From Flammeovirgaceae bacterium (GTDB lineage Bacteria > Bacteroidota > Bacteroidia > Cytophagales > Cyclobacteriaceae): DNA of 12,065 nt. Where the stretch lies: NCBI GenBank assembly GCA_003228395.1, contig QIDJ01000255.1, positions 1-12,065 of the forward strand. The letters run 5' to 3'. Both the position numbers and the translations under genes were made by a program. Under the pieces are notes generated by a model. The model made no database searches. It saw only the letters and a program-made list of their open reading frames with translations, and had not been told where the DNA came from. This document shows positions 1-7,174 of this stretch, piece by piece (within the stretch, counting starts at the first letter, position 1; each line of letters starts with the position of its first letter).

Positions 1-516
1 TAGATTTGCAAGATAGGTAGCCTCTTCGGCTGCTGCATCGCCACCGCCTACCAACGCCACTTCCATATCTTTATAAAAAAAGCCGTCACACACTGCACAA
101 GCCGACACCCCTTTTCCACTTAATTTTTTTTCAGATTCCAGCCCAAGATATTTTGCTGATGCACCTGTAGCAACGATTACGGCTTCAGCCGTAATTTCAT
201 GTTTTTCGTCAACAATCACTTTATGCGGATAACCGGAAAAATCAACTGATGTGGCTACACCAAACCGTACTTCCGTTCCAAACCTTTCAGCCTGTTTTTG
301 CAGATCCATCATCATAGCCGGACCATTGATACCTTCCGGGTAGCCAGGAAAATTTTCTACGTCATTGGTAGTTGTCAACTGGCCACCGGGTTCTCCACCC
401 GTATATAACACCGGTTTCAGATTTGCTCTTGCTGCATAAATGGCAGCTGTATATCCCGCAGGGCCGGATCCTATAATCAACACTTTTACCTTTTCATTTG
501 TCATTTCCATCTTCAT
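1..516 (-). CDS. trxB: Thioredoxin reductase, N-terminal part (cut by left edge)
   Basis: This encodes NADPH-dependent thioredoxin-disulfide reductase, the cytoplasmic flavoenzyme that keeps thioredoxin reduced. The visible 172 codons show the FAD-binding motif GSGPAG at residues 16-21, the redox-active CAVC pair (Cys140 and Cys143) followed by DG, and the NADPH-binding GGGDAAAEEA motif just before the sequence runs off the window. About 140 residues are missing compared with the usual length of roughly 310. Three in-frame ATGs lie at 516, 510 and 504. The last gives Cys136/Cys139, close to E. coli numbering, so the true start may be 504. It lies downstream of rpoD in the same direction, but a terminator and a promoter candidate separate them, so it is probably transcribed on its own. 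Identification is firm; only the start is open. Confidence 0.96.
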   Translation of the reverse strand, partial: MKMEMTNEKVKVLIIGSGPAGYTAAIYAARANLKPVLYTGGEPGGQLTTTNDVENFPGYPEGINGPAMMMDLQKQAERFGTEVRFGVATSVDFSGYPHKVIVDEKHEITAEAVIVATGASAKYLGLESEKKLSGKGVSACAVCDGFFYKDMEVALVGGGDAAAEEATYLANL

Positions 517-545
517 TCAAAATTTTTTTTGTTCATAAAGATTTG

Positions 546-576
546 CAAAATTACAATACCAATACGTATTAAAAAA
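546..576 (-). promoter_or_regulatory. Candidate trxB promoter (Bacteroidota -7 element)
   Basis: Read on the minus strand, TAATTTTG (546-553) matches the Bacteroidota -7 consensus TAnnTTTG exactly. Twenty bases upstream is TTT (574-576), an imperfect -33 TTG, which falls in the U-tract side of the rpoD terminator. The expected transcription start is near 540, giving a leader of about 25-35 bases before trxB. This is inferred from consensus match and position only. Confidence 0.5.
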
Positions 577-596
577 GGTCTCAAAATGAGACCTTT
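568..596 (-). terminator. Intrinsic terminator downstream of rpoD
   Basis: A perfect 10-bp stem (AAAGGTCTCA at 574-583, TGAGACCTTT at 587-596) closes a 3-base loop. On the minus strand it is followed by a run of six T. It begins 24 bases past the rpoD stop codon and is oriented to end rpoD transcription, separating it from trxB. Confidence 0.85.
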
Positions 597-620
597 ATAT
601 AGTATATGCTTGTAACATCA

Positions 621-1484
621 TTATCCCAGATATGGTTTCAATGTTTTGCTTCTTGACGTGTGTCGTAATCTTCGTATGGCTTTTTCTTTAATTTGACGAA
701 CACGTTCTCTTGTGAGATTGAATCTTTCGCCGATTTCTTCCAGTGTCATCGAATGTTCTCCGTTCAGACCAAAATAAAGTGCAATCACATCCGCTTCCCG
801 CTGCGTAAGCGTGCTCAACGCCCGCTGTACCTCCCGGCGCAATGAATCACTCATCAACCCGGAATCGGGCTTTTGTTCACTGTTATTTTCGAGCACATCA
901 AGCAAGCTGTTTTCCTCCCCCTGCACAAAAGGTGCATCCATCGAAATATGACGGCCCGAGATTTTCATCGTATCAACCACCTCGGAAGTCGTAACTTTTA
1001 ATACCTCGGCTAGTTCATCGGGTGATGGCTCCCGCTCAAATTTTTGCTCCAGCTCTGAGAAGGTTTTAGAAATTTTGTTGAGCGAGCCAACACGATTGAG
1101 TGGAAGTCGTACGATCCGCGATTGCTCGGCCAATGCCTGCAGAATGGATTGCCGGATCCACCACACGGCATACGAGATGAACTTAAAGCCGCGTGTTTCG
1201 TCAAACCGCTGTGCCGCCTTTATTAATCCAAGATTTCCTTCATTTATAAGATCGCCAAGCGAAAGGCCTTGATTTTGATACTGCTTGGCAACCGATACAA
1301 CAAATCGCAGATTGGCTTTGGTTAATTTTTCAAGCGCTAACTGATCGCCTTCTTTAATCCTTTTAGCTAAATCAACTTCTTCATCAGGGGTAAGCAGATC
1401 AACTTTCCCGATTTCTTGTAAATATTTGTCGAGTGACTGGCTTTCACGGTTGGTGATCTGTTTACTGATCTTAAGCTGTCTCAT
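621..1484 (-). CDS. rpoD: RNA polymerase primary sigma factor RpoD/SigA
   Basis: This is the housekeeping sigma-70 factor that recruits RNA polymerase to most promoters. The 287-residue protein starts directly with region 1.2 (about residues 17-50) and lacks the acidic region 1.1 of proteobacterial RpoD, as is normal for Bacteroidota. Region 2.2 is [13 protein letters not shown] (78-90). Regions 2.3-2.4 (93-114) contain [10 protein letters not shown] and [11 protein letters not shown], which melt and read the -10 element. Region 3 spans about 135-210. The region 4.2 helix-turn-helix, [20 protein letters not shown], starts at 247. It follows pnp with a 130-base gap containing hairpins and a weak terminator, so it may have its own promoter as well as receiving read-through from pnp. 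Length and motifs are complete, and nothing looks degraded. Confidence 0.97.
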   Translation of the reverse strand: MRQLKISKQITNRESQSLDKYLQEIGKVDLLTPDEEVDLAKRIKEGDQLALEKLTKANLRFVVSVAKQYQNQGLSLGDLINEGNLGLIKAAQRFDETRGFKFISYAVWWIRQSILQALAEQSRIVRLPLNRVGSLNKISKTFSELEQKFEREPSPDELAEVLKVTTSEVVDTMKISGRHISMDAPFVQGEENSLLDVLENNSEQKPDSGLMSDSLRREVQRALSTLTQREADVIALYFGLNGEHSMTLEEIGERFNLTRERVRQIKEKAIRRLRHTSRSKTLKPYLG

Positions 1485-1500
1485 TCAATATTACAATCTT

Positions 1501-1526
1501 AAAAAAAATTAAGCCGCTTAGCGCGG
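1501..1526 (-). terminator. Weak intrinsic terminator between pnp and rpoD
   Basis: On the minus strand CCGC-GCTAA-GCGG (1526-1514) forms a short GC stem. It is followed by CTTAA and then eight T (1508-1501). The stem is only 4 bp and the T-run starts 5 bases away, so termination would be partial, and some pnp transcripts could read into rpoD. Confidence 0.4.
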
Positions 1527-1530
1527 ATAA

Positions 1531-1592
1531 TTGTTCGGTTTTATGGGGTAATCTGATTTTAAATTACCCTAAAAATGCTCTTGCCCGAACAA
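1531..1592 (-). other. Two-tier stem-loop in the pnp-rpoD gap
   Basis: Outer arms TTGTTCGG (1531-1538) and CCGAACAA (1585-1592) are perfectly complementary over 8 bp. Inside them GGGTAAT (1546-1552) pairs with ATTACCC (1563-1569) over 7 bp, extendable by a G-U and a U-A pair. No T-run follows, so it is not a terminator. It could protect the pnp 3' end or shape the rpoD leader. On the minus strand TATATTTG (1597-1590) also fits a -7 element TAnnTTTG, but I see no matching -33, so an rpoD promoter here is only possible. Confidence 0.45.
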
Positions 1593-1614
1593 ATATATTG
1601 TAAAAGACGAGAAA

Positions 1615-3756
1615 TTAGCGTGCCGTCTGACTTTTTTCTGGTCTGGGAAGTAATACTTTTCGTGATAGTCTCAGTTTACCTGATTTATTATCAATTCCAA
1701 TAAGTTTTACTTTTATCTCTTCTCCAACTTCAAGAACACCGTCAATTTTTTCTATACGCTCCCATTTAATTTCAGAAATATGCAGCAGGGCTTCTTTTCC
1801 CGGCATAAATTCCACAAAGGCGCCAAAAGGTACAACTGACTTTACAATTCCATCATAAACTTCACCTACTTCCGGCACGGCTACAATAGATTTTATTCTT
1901 TTAAGCGCATCTTCCATCGATTTCTTGTCGCTTGAAAAGATCGATACTTTCCCGGCATTATCAATCTCTTCGATGATCACCGTAGCTCCGGTATCTGCCT
2001 GAATTTCCTGTACAACCTTGCCGCCAGGTCCGATTACTGCTCCGATCATATCCTTTTCAATCGTAAGCACAGAACATCTGGGCGCGTTAGGCTTCATATC
2101 CTCTCTTGGTACAGCCAGTGTTTTCTTCATTTCATCAAGAATGTGGAGCCGGCCTTTCCTGGCCTGGTCCAGCGCTTCTTTAAGGACTTTATACGACAAC
2201 CCGTCAATCTTTATATCCATCTGGCATGCTGTAATACCTTTTTCAGTACCGGTAACCTTAAAGTCCATATCACCTAGATGATCTTCATCACCGAGAATGT
2301 CAGAGAGAATAGCATACCTGCCATCTTCACCGCCTTCAGAGATCATACCCATGGCAATCCCTGAAACAGGTTTACTTATCTGGATACCGGCGTCCATCAA
2401 TGCCAGGCAACCGGCACATACCGTTGCCATCGAAGATGACCCGTTCGATTCAAGTATGTCGGAAACGATCCGAATGGTGTACGGATTTTCTTCCATATCA
2501 GGCAAAATAGCTTTTAGCGCCCTGTAGGCAAGGTTTCCATGCCCCACCTCGCGCCTGCCCGGACCTCTGTTTGGCCGTGATTCGCCGGTAGAAAATGCAG
2601 GAAAATTGTAATGCAATATAAATTTACTGGATCCACTAAATACAGCGCCATCGATAATCTGCTGATCAAGTTTAGTGCCCAGCGTAACGGTAGAAAGTGA
2701 TTGTGTTTCGCCGCGTGTAAATACAGCAGAGCCATGCGGAGAAGGAAGGAAGCTGACTTCGGACCATATCGGCCTGATTTCATCGGGCTTACGCCCATCC
2801 ATACGTACCCCGGTATCCAGCACCAGGCTTCTTGCGGCCTCCTTTTCAACCTTTTTAATATATTTTCTTATCAAATCAATATCTGCTTCCTCATCCTCTT
2901 CGAATAAGGCCAGGTAAGTGTTTTTAAGTGTCTTCAATTCAGCGCTTCGCTTACTTTTTACATTGATATGACGCTTAAACACTTCATAAAATTTATCAAA
3001 AAGTGCATCCCTTACCTGGGTATTGAGCCCTTCGTCTTCTTCCGGTGGTGTATGTATGCGCTTGACTACACCCACTTCCTTGGCAAGTTCAATCTGCACT
3101 TTGCACTGTTCTTTTATTGCTTCGTGGGCAATACGCAATGCTTCCAGCATGGCTTCTTCCTCCACTTCCTTCATTTCACCCTCCACCATCATAATATTAT
3201 CGATGGTAGCCGCAACAATCATATCCAGGTCAGATTTTGATCTTTCTTCCTGGGTTGGATTAATGATCATTTTACTATCTACCCTGGCTACCCGAACCTC
3301 TGAGATGGGGCCGCTAAATGGAATGTCAGAAACAGAAAGCGCTGAAGAAGCTGCAAACGCAGCGAGCGAATCAGGCATAATCTGCTCATCTGACGAGATC
3401 AATGAGATCATTACCTGTATATCTGAATAATATTCATCAGGAAACAACGGGCGCAGCGCCCTGTCAACAAGACGGCATATCAATATTTCATGATCAGATA
3501 ACCGGCCTTCTCTTTTAAGAAACCCGCCAGGTATCTTACCTGATGAAGCAAATTTTTCCTGGTAATCTACAGAAAGCGGCAAAAAACTTGCCCCTTCCCG
3601 GGTTTCTTCCGGCGAAACCACCGTAGCCAGCAACATGGTATTACCCTGTCTGATTACCACCGAACCGTCCGCCTGCCTGGCAAGTTTCCCGGTTTCAATA
3701 GTAATATCTTTACCATCACCGTATTTGATGGTCTTTGTTATAATCTTTGATGTCAT
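1615..3756 (-). CDS. pnp: Polynucleotide phosphorylase
   Basis: PNPase is the phosphorolytic 3'-to-5' exoribonuclease (and reverse polymerase) of RNA turnover, acting as a ring trimer in the cytoplasm. All domains are present in 713 residues. The first RNase PH core is about 15-145 and contains [15 protein letters not shown]. An alpha-helical linker follows. The second, catalytic RNase PH core is about 325-550, with [17 protein letters not shown] (400-416) for phosphate binding and [12 protein letters not shown] (489-500), whose Asp490 and Asp496 correspond to the E. coli catalytic aspartates. The KH domain has its GxxG loop as GPGG at 576-579, and a C-terminal S1 domain spans about 629-700. 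The length is close to the E. coli enzyme (711). It lies 118 bases downstream of rpsO in the conserved rpsO-pnp pair. No anomalies were seen. Confidence 0.98.
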   Translation of the reverse strand: MTSKIITKTIKYGDGKDITIETGKLARQADGSVVIRQGNTMLLATVVSPEETREGASFLPLSVDYQEKFASSGKIPGGFLKREGRLSDHEILICRLVDRALRPLFPDEYYSDIQVMISLISSDEQIMPDSLAAFAASSALSVSDIPFSGPISEVRVARVDSKMIINPTQEERSKSDLDMIVAATIDNIMMVEGEMKEVEEEAMLEALRIAHEAIKEQCKVQIELAKEVGVVKRIHTPPEEDEGLNTQVRDALFDKFYEVFKRHINVKSKRSAELKTLKNTYLALFEEDEEADIDLIRKYIKKVEKEAARSLVLDTGVRMDGRKPDEIRPIWSEVSFLPSPHGSAVFTRGETQSLSTVTLGTKLDQQIIDGAVFSGSSKFILHYNFPAFSTGESRPNRGPGRREVGHGNLAYRALKAILPDMEENPYTIRIVSDILESNGSSSMATVCAGCLALMDAGIQISKPVSGIAMGMISEGGEDGRYAILSDILGDEDHLGDMDFKVTGTEKGITACQMDIKIDGLSYKVLKEALDQARKGRLHILDEMKKTLAVPREDMKPNAPRCSVLTIEKDMIGAVIGPGGKVVQEIQADTGATVIIEEIDNAGKVSIFSSDKKSMEDALKRIKSIVAVPEVGEVYDGIVKSVVPFGAFVEFMPGKEALLHISEIKWERIEKIDGVLEVGEEIKVKLIGIDNKSGKLRLSRKVLLPRPEKSQTAR

Positions 3757-3779
3757 AATTGTATTAATTAGTAAGTTGT

Positions 3780-3868
3780 AAAAAGGAGAAGGCCCTTTTT
3801 CGAATTAGATCGGGTGAGATATTGTCTCCTGTGAAGCCAATCAGGGAATCCTGATTCGAATCCCCTGA
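3780..3868 (-). promoter_or_regulatory. Structured rpsO-pnp intergenic leader
   Basis: The 118-base gap contains two potential hairpins. Near pnp, AAAAAGG (3780-3786) pairs with CCTTTTT (3794-3800). Just past the rpsO stop, TCAGGG (3841-3846) pairs with CCCTGA (3863-3868) around the perfect palindrome GATTCGAATC (3853-3862). Neither has a good GC stem plus T-run. In E. coli this gap carries an RNase III-cleaved hairpin used in PNPase autoregulation. A similar role here is inferred by position only. Confidence 0.35.
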
Positions 3869-3874
3869 AACTAT

Positions 3875-4150
3875 TTACTTTCTAATTCCTAAATCCTTAA
3901 TGATCGACCTGTACCTTTCGATATTTTTTCTGAAAAGATAATCTAAAAGACGACGACGCCTGCCTACCAGTTTAAGCAACCCCTGCCGGGTTGAGAAGTC
4001 TTTCTTGTTGTTTTTTAAATGATCGGTCAGGTGATTGATGCGGTAAGTATAAAGTGCAATCTGGGATTCAGGAGAGCCTGTATCCGTTTTTGACTTTAAC
4101 CGGCCATGATTCTCAAAAATCTCCTGCTTTTTTTCTTTTGATAAATACAT
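3875..4150 (-). CDS. rpsO: 30S ribosomal protein S15
   Basis: S15 is a primary 16S rRNA-binding protein that nucleates assembly of the 30S platform. The 91-residue product has the usual length and conserved blocks: [15 protein letters not shown] (24-38), [19 protein letters not shown] (41-59) and the basic [12 protein letters not shown] (61-72) that contacts rRNA. The ATG at 4150 begins MYLSKEKKQ, the expected S15 N-terminus. A strong promoter candidate lies 60-90 bases upstream and pnp follows in the same direction, so rpsO probably heads an rpsO-pnp transcript. Identification is firm. Confidence 0.97.
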   Translation of the reverse strand: MYLSKEKKQEIFENHGRLKSKTDTGSPESQIALYTYRINHLTDHLKNNKKDFSTRQGLLKLVGRRRRLLDYLFRKNIERYRSIIKDLGIRK

Positions 4151-4211
4151 GCTTAGCTAAAGGTTTCTGTTAATTTTCGTATAAATAATTTCGTTTTTTA
4201 AAAAGCAACCG

Positions 4212-4242
4212 CAAAGGTAGCCACTACTAAATTCATTAACAA
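4212..4242 (-). promoter_or_regulatory. rpsO promoter (TTG-N20-TAnnTTTG)
   Basis: On the minus strand TTG (4242-4240) is separated by exactly 20 bases from TACCTTTG (4219-4212), a full match to the Bacteroidota -7 consensus TAnnTTTG. The predicted start near 4207 leaves a leader of about 55 bases before the rpsO ATG. Position and consensus make this one of the best promoters in the window. Confidence 0.75.
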
Positions 4243-4257
4243 GCTATTGATATTTAT

Positions 4258-5931
4258 TTACCCCCTGCGGACGACAGACAGAAACCAATGTTTGATATTG
4301 TCAAACTGTACCAGGTAGTAATCCAGTTCAAGAATACGCGCATCTTTTCGGGCCTGCTTTAATGAAAATAGCCCGATTGGCAAAAGCACAATGTTTGCCA
4401 GCCATCCGGCCAGTACCGGATCCAGCATATTTTGCCTTGACTGCTTTTCGGCTGCCATACCTATTACATAATAAATGATAAAGAAAATGATGGAAACAAA
4501 TACCGGAATGCCTAACCCGCCCTTTTTAATGATCGCTCCTAATGGTGCGCCAATTAAAAACATAATGATACACGCCACGGCATTGGCAGTGAGTTTTTGG
4601 TATTGAATTACAAAAATCTTTCTTTCCCTGACGAGGTGTGCAAGCCGGTTTTTAGAAACGGAAGACTTGCTTTTCATTTGCCTTACAAGACCCAGGGCCG
4701 TTTTATAAACCTTATCCCAATTTTTGTGATTATCAAAGTAAAGATCCACCTGCTCCCTTATAGCCCGGCGCTCATCTTCGGTAAGATTCTGATAAGTTGA
4801 AATTACCTTTTTGCTGACTGAATCAGCCCTTGGTATTCTACTCAGTAATGTTGGAGACCGGGCTAATTTCCTGATCTCGCTGTTTTCGATAAAGCGTTTC
4901 ACCTTCTGCTCTGGTCCGGCATTTTCTGAAATGGTATCTTCTAAAGCAATCAATAGTGAATCCCTGAGAATGCCATAAGCAGTGACTTCGGCCGGAACAT
5001 TTACGGCAATGACACTCTTATAATATGTAAAATAATGTTGGGCAGAACTGAAGTAGGACAATTTGATATCATAGATATCTTTTTGCATCGAATCTATGTC
5101 CATGCGTATTTGATTAAAGTTGCGCATAAACCGGTCCGTAGAAAATAACTCTTCTTTGGTCCGTTTCAGGTCAAAAATCGACAAGTCAAAAACTATTTCT
5201 GTTTTATCAAAACTGGTCCTGTTAAATGGGCGGACTTTAATTTTTCGGTTAAGCTGCGATATAGTTGCTTCCTCCGAATAATAGTTGCCATCATAGAGTT
5301 CGAGTTTCAGATAGCGGTCATTCAATATGGTGTACATCCTTCCACTGTCCGCAACAATTACATCCGTGTTACCCAGGCCTTTTGAATGGTCGTATATGAT
5401 TACGCCTTTCAGGGTCCGGCCATCCGGATATTTATAGTCTACTTTAATCCGGAAATTATCAAGGCCTTCGTAAAAAAGCCCTTCCTTTATATCAAGAGTT
5501 GGTTTTTTCTGACGGATGTCGTACAATAGGCTATATGCCTTCAGCGCTGATTTTGGCACCAGGTAGCTGTTGGAATAAAATGCAGCACAGGAAACTAAAA
5601 TAACAAAGATGAAAATCGGGAACAATACTCTTGACAAAGAGATGCCCGCACTTTTGATGGCAGTAATTTCGGAATGTTCTCCCAGATTACCGAAAGCAAT
5701 TAATGATGCCAGCATGACTGCAAGCGGTATGGCTACCGGGGTCTGAAAAATGCTGAAGTGAAAAATAAACTGACCAAGTACATCAATGCCAATGCCTTTA
5801 CCAAATATCTCATCAAGATAACGCAGCATTTGCGTAATCAGTAGTATAAACACCACTACCACAAATGTGAGAATAAACGGGCCGATAAAAGCGCCCAGAA
5901 CAAGCTTATCTATACGTTTTAAAATCACCAC
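4258..5931 (-). CDS. LptF/LptG (YjgP/YjgQ) family permease
   Basis: This is an inner-membrane permease of the family that works with the LptB ATPase to extract lipopolysaccharide and push it towards the outer membrane. N-terminal membrane segments lie at about 13-36, 54-82 and 101-120. The family hallmark stretch GNLGEHSEITAIKSAGIS follows at 81-98. A periplasmic beta-rich region covers about 150-255. The C-terminal membrane segments lie at about 446-466, 474-494 and 505-525, and include GAPLGAIIKKGGLGIPV (461-477). At 557 residues it is roughly 200 longer than E. coli LptF or LptG. The extra length is mainly a charged, helix-rich insertion at about 255-440 before the last membrane segments. 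Whether it plays the F or G role cannot be told from sequence alone. It follows the START-like gene by 65 bases and has its own promoter candidate. Confidence 0.92.
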   Translation of the reverse strand: MVILKRIDKLVLGAFIGPFILTFVVVVFILLITQMLRYLDEIFGKGIGIDVLGQFIFHFSIFQTPVAIPLAVMLASLIAFGNLGEHSEITAIKSAGISLSRVLFPIFIFVILVSCAAFYSNSYLVPKSALKAYSLLYDIRQKKPTLDIKEGLFYEGLDNFRIKVDYKYPDGRTLKGVIIYDHSKGLGNTDVIVADSGRMYTILNDRYLKLELYDGNYYSEEATISQLNRKIKVRPFNRTSFDKTEIVFDLSIFDLKRTKEELFSTDRFMRNFNQIRMDIDSMQKDIYDIKLSYFSSAQHYFTYYKSVIAVNVPAEVTAYGILRDSLLIALEDTISENAGPEQKVKRFIENSEIRKLARSPTLLSRIPRADSVSKKVISTYQNLTEDERRAIREQVDLYFDNHKNWDKVYKTALGLVRQMKSKSSVSKNRLAHLVRERKIFVIQYQKLTANAVACIIMFLIGAPLGAIIKKGGLGIPVFVSIIFFIIYYVIGMAAEKQSRQNMLDPVLAGWLANIVLLPIGLFSLKQARKDARILELDYYLVQFDNIKHWFLSVVRRG

Positions 5932-5976
5932 AGATCCCGTTCACAAAATGTATGCTTAAAAAATATCTTGGACAGA

Positions 5977-6007
5977 CAAATTTAATAACGTCCGGGTCAA
6001 CCGCCAA
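5977..6007 (-). promoter_or_regulatory. Promoter for the LptF/G permease (TTG-N20-TAnnTTTG)
   Basis: On the minus strand TTG (6007-6005), inside the last codons of the START-like gene, is followed after 20 bases by TAAATTTG (5984-5977), a perfect -7 match. The predicted start near 5972 leaves a leader of about 40 bases before the ATG at 5931. The permease can therefore be transcribed independently of the START-like gene. Confidence 0.65.
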
Positions 6008-6392
6008 CAATTTCCTTCAGGCTGTGCATCATTCCATCCCAAAGATCATACCATTCCTCTTCGTCATCAAAATCGGTGTAATCTGTAATATGGAGAAAAA
6101 CAGTTTGAGTAAGTTCGTTTATTTCTATGTGCAGTTCAAAATAGGCCGGATCGTCTTCGTCTTCATCCGTTACGGGTATATATTCAAATTTCACAAAGTT
6201 GTTTACCCTGTGTGAAATCATGCGGGCTTTATGATCTTCATTGTCCCATATAAAATTGAAAACGTTGTCTTCATTGACCGTCACATCATCCGCAATCCAC
6301 TGCGAAAGTCCACTCGCAGTAAAAATATACGGATACAACATTTTGCGTGAGGCATTTATTTCAAATTCTGCTTGGTATTTTCTCTTTGGCAT
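5997..6392 (-). CDS. START-like (SRPBCC superfamily) domain protein
   Basis: This small 131-residue cytoplasmic protein fits the Bacteroidota START-like family in the SRPBCC/AHSA1 fold. After a short basic start the strand YQAEFEINAS (6-15) leads into a helix, then ASGLSQWIADDV (26-37), the usual Leu...Trp turn of SRPBCC proteins. Alternating strands follow (about 45-75 and 84-104). It ends in a long amphipathic helix with Trp114 and Trp118 (about 112-128). It is very acidic, with clusters around 76-81 and 107-113. The fold usually makes a cavity for hydrophobic ligands, but no ligand or function is evident here. It precedes the LptF/G permease in the same direction, which may mean co-expression. 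The family assignment is good and the role is unknown. Confidence 0.85.
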   Translation of the reverse strand: MPKRKYQAEFEINASRKMLYPYIFTASGLSQWIADDVTVNEDNVFNFIWDNEDHKARMISHRVNNFVKFEYIPVTDEDEDDPAYFELHIEINELTQTVFLHITDYTDFDDEEEWYDLWDGMMHSLKEIVGG

Positions 6393-6474
6393 AATCCTCG
6401 TGTTAGGATGTTAAATTATGTTTTTTTTTCATAAACGCAAAAGATACTGCAATAAAGTAAAAAGAAGAATGGTT

Positions 6475-6505
6475 TTGAAATTAGAATTCAATCATAGTAA
6501 ATTTG
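6475..6505 (+). promoter_or_regulatory. tRNA-Met promoter (TTG-N20-TAnnTTTG)
   Basis: TTG (6475-6477) and TAAATTTG (6498-6505), a perfect -7 match, are separated by 20 bases. The predicted start near 6510 lies about 26 bases before the mature tRNA 5' end. This spacing is identical to the rpsO and permease promoters. Confidence 0.75.
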
Positions 6506-6535
6506 CACTCCATTTTCAGGACATTAAGCATTAAT

Positions 6536-6609
6536 GGCGTGGTAGCTCAGTTGGTTAGAGCGTCGGATTCATAACCCGGAGGTCGGGGGTTCAAATCTCC
6601 CCCACGCTA
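6536..6609 (+). tRNA. tRNA-Met (anticodon CAU), probably elongator
   Basis: A 74-base cloverleaf folds by hand. The acceptor GGCGTGG pairs with CCACGCT (G1-U72 is a wobble pair) and the discriminator is A. The D stem is GCTC/GAGC with the TTGGTTA loop type. The anticodon loop is TTCATAA with CAT at 6570-6572, the variable loop is AGGTC, and the T arm is GGGGG/CTCCC with loop TTCAAAT. CCA is not encoded. The anticodon stem has a non-canonical A31-C39 opposition next to the loop and a U27-G43 wobble. The G1-U72 pair and non-initiator stem argue for elongator Met. CAU is also used by lysidine-modified tRNA-Ile2, so isotype rests on overall resemblance. Confidence 0.95.
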
Positions 6610-6719
6610 CTTTATGAAAGCCTGGCGCAGCCGGGTTTTTTTTATGCAAAACGACAGGCTTGCCTGTAAGCTTTGCGAAAAAAAGACCGCTGAGGAAGTC
6701 AGCAGGCTTTCATAAAGTA
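6608..6719. repeat. 17-bp inverted repeat framing the tRNA 3' flank
   Basis: TACTTTATGAAAGCCTG (6608-6624) is repeated exactly in inverse orientation at 6703-6719. The left arm starts with the last two bases of the tRNA. The 78-base interior holds the tRNA terminator and a smaller palindrome, ACAGGC-TT-GCCTGT (6654-6667), flanked by GCAAA (6646-6650) and TTTGC (6672-6676). No reading frame is evident inside. It could be a cruciform or the trace of a small mobile palindrome. Confidence 0.8.
6621..6643 (+). terminator. Intrinsic terminator of tRNA-Met
   Basis: CCTGGC (6621-6626) pairs with GCCGGG (6630-6635) through a 3-base loop with one G-U pair. Eight T follow at 6636-6643. It begins 11 bases after the tRNA end and is a textbook rho-independent terminator. 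Confidence 0.9.
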
Positions 6720-6747
6720 ATGTCTCTCCACAATGATTCACCGAGCC

Positions 6748-6910
6748 GGGACTGTCTCAAAAGAATAATAATCCGTCATCCTGAGTGAAACGAAGGATCT
6801 TTTGCTATCAGGACATACTAAAAGTATAGATTCCTGCCCTGCCGTACCGAAACTTCGGCAGGCGGGCTTCCCTTTGGTCAGGATGACGATACTACTTTTG
6901 AGACAGCCCC
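6748..6910. mobile_element. MITE-like palindromic element, 163 bp
   Basis: Terminal inverted repeats GGGACTGTCTCAAAAG (6748-6763) and CTTTTGAGACAGCCCC (6895-6910) match at 15 of 16 positions. Inside lies a second inverted pair, CGTCATCCTGA (6774-6784) and TCAGGATGACG (6878-6888). Nested within that is a third, CCTGCCG (6838-6844) and CGGCAGG (6856-6862). The GTCATCCTGAGTGAAACGAA motif resembles non-coding repeats I know to be abundant in Bacteroidota genomes. There is no transposase, so any movement would need one supplied in trans. No clear target-site duplication is visible. The open frame across it on the minus strand is a by-product of the repeat. Confidence 0.8.
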
Positions 6911-7138
6911 TGTGAGGTAAATTTCCCCGCGCTATACTATACGCCCATAGTAACATGAAAACATCCGGGACGTGAGATGCATCACGGATTTCATACGGTT
7001 TATTTGCCAGATTATCCGGTTTTATCCTGAAAAATCAGCCTGATTGTTCAAACCGGAAGTTCAGAAATGAATCTTGCCAAAATCCCAAAAGTTATTTTAC
7101 CTGCAGGTCAGGGATTCTTATCCTATTTACAAAAGTCA

Positions 7139-7168
7139 TTGACAAACACAACGAAACGAGTAACTTTA
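7139..7168 (+). promoter_or_regulatory. Possible promoter for the 7175 lipoprotein gene
   Basis: TTG (7139-7141) and TAACTTTA (7161-7168, seven of eight to TAnnTTTG) are 19 bases apart. The predicted start would fall at about 7172, almost on the GTG at 7175. If real, it rules out the upstream ATG at 7067, but the tiny leader is a reason for doubt. Confidence 0.3.
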
Positions 7169-7174
7169 TTCGTT

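Noticed and set aside
2968..3430. Overlapping plus-strand open frames of 90 and 135 codons inside pnp
   Set aside because: They are opposite-strand shadows of a full-length, highly conserved gene and show no family resemblance.
6436..6450. TATCTTTTG as a promoter for the START-like gene (minus strand)
   Set aside because: It has one base too many for TAnnTTTG and lacks a -33 element at the usual distance.
6738..6956. Open frame of 72 codons on the minus strand
   Set aside because: It lies almost entirely inside the palindromic MITE-like repeat, has no recognisable domain, and arises from repeat sequence.
6610..7174. Possible CRISPR array or small-RNA gene in the gene-free stretch
   Set aside because: The repeats are inverted, not regularly spaced direct repeats, and no promoter-terminator pair delimits an RNA beyond the tRNA itself.
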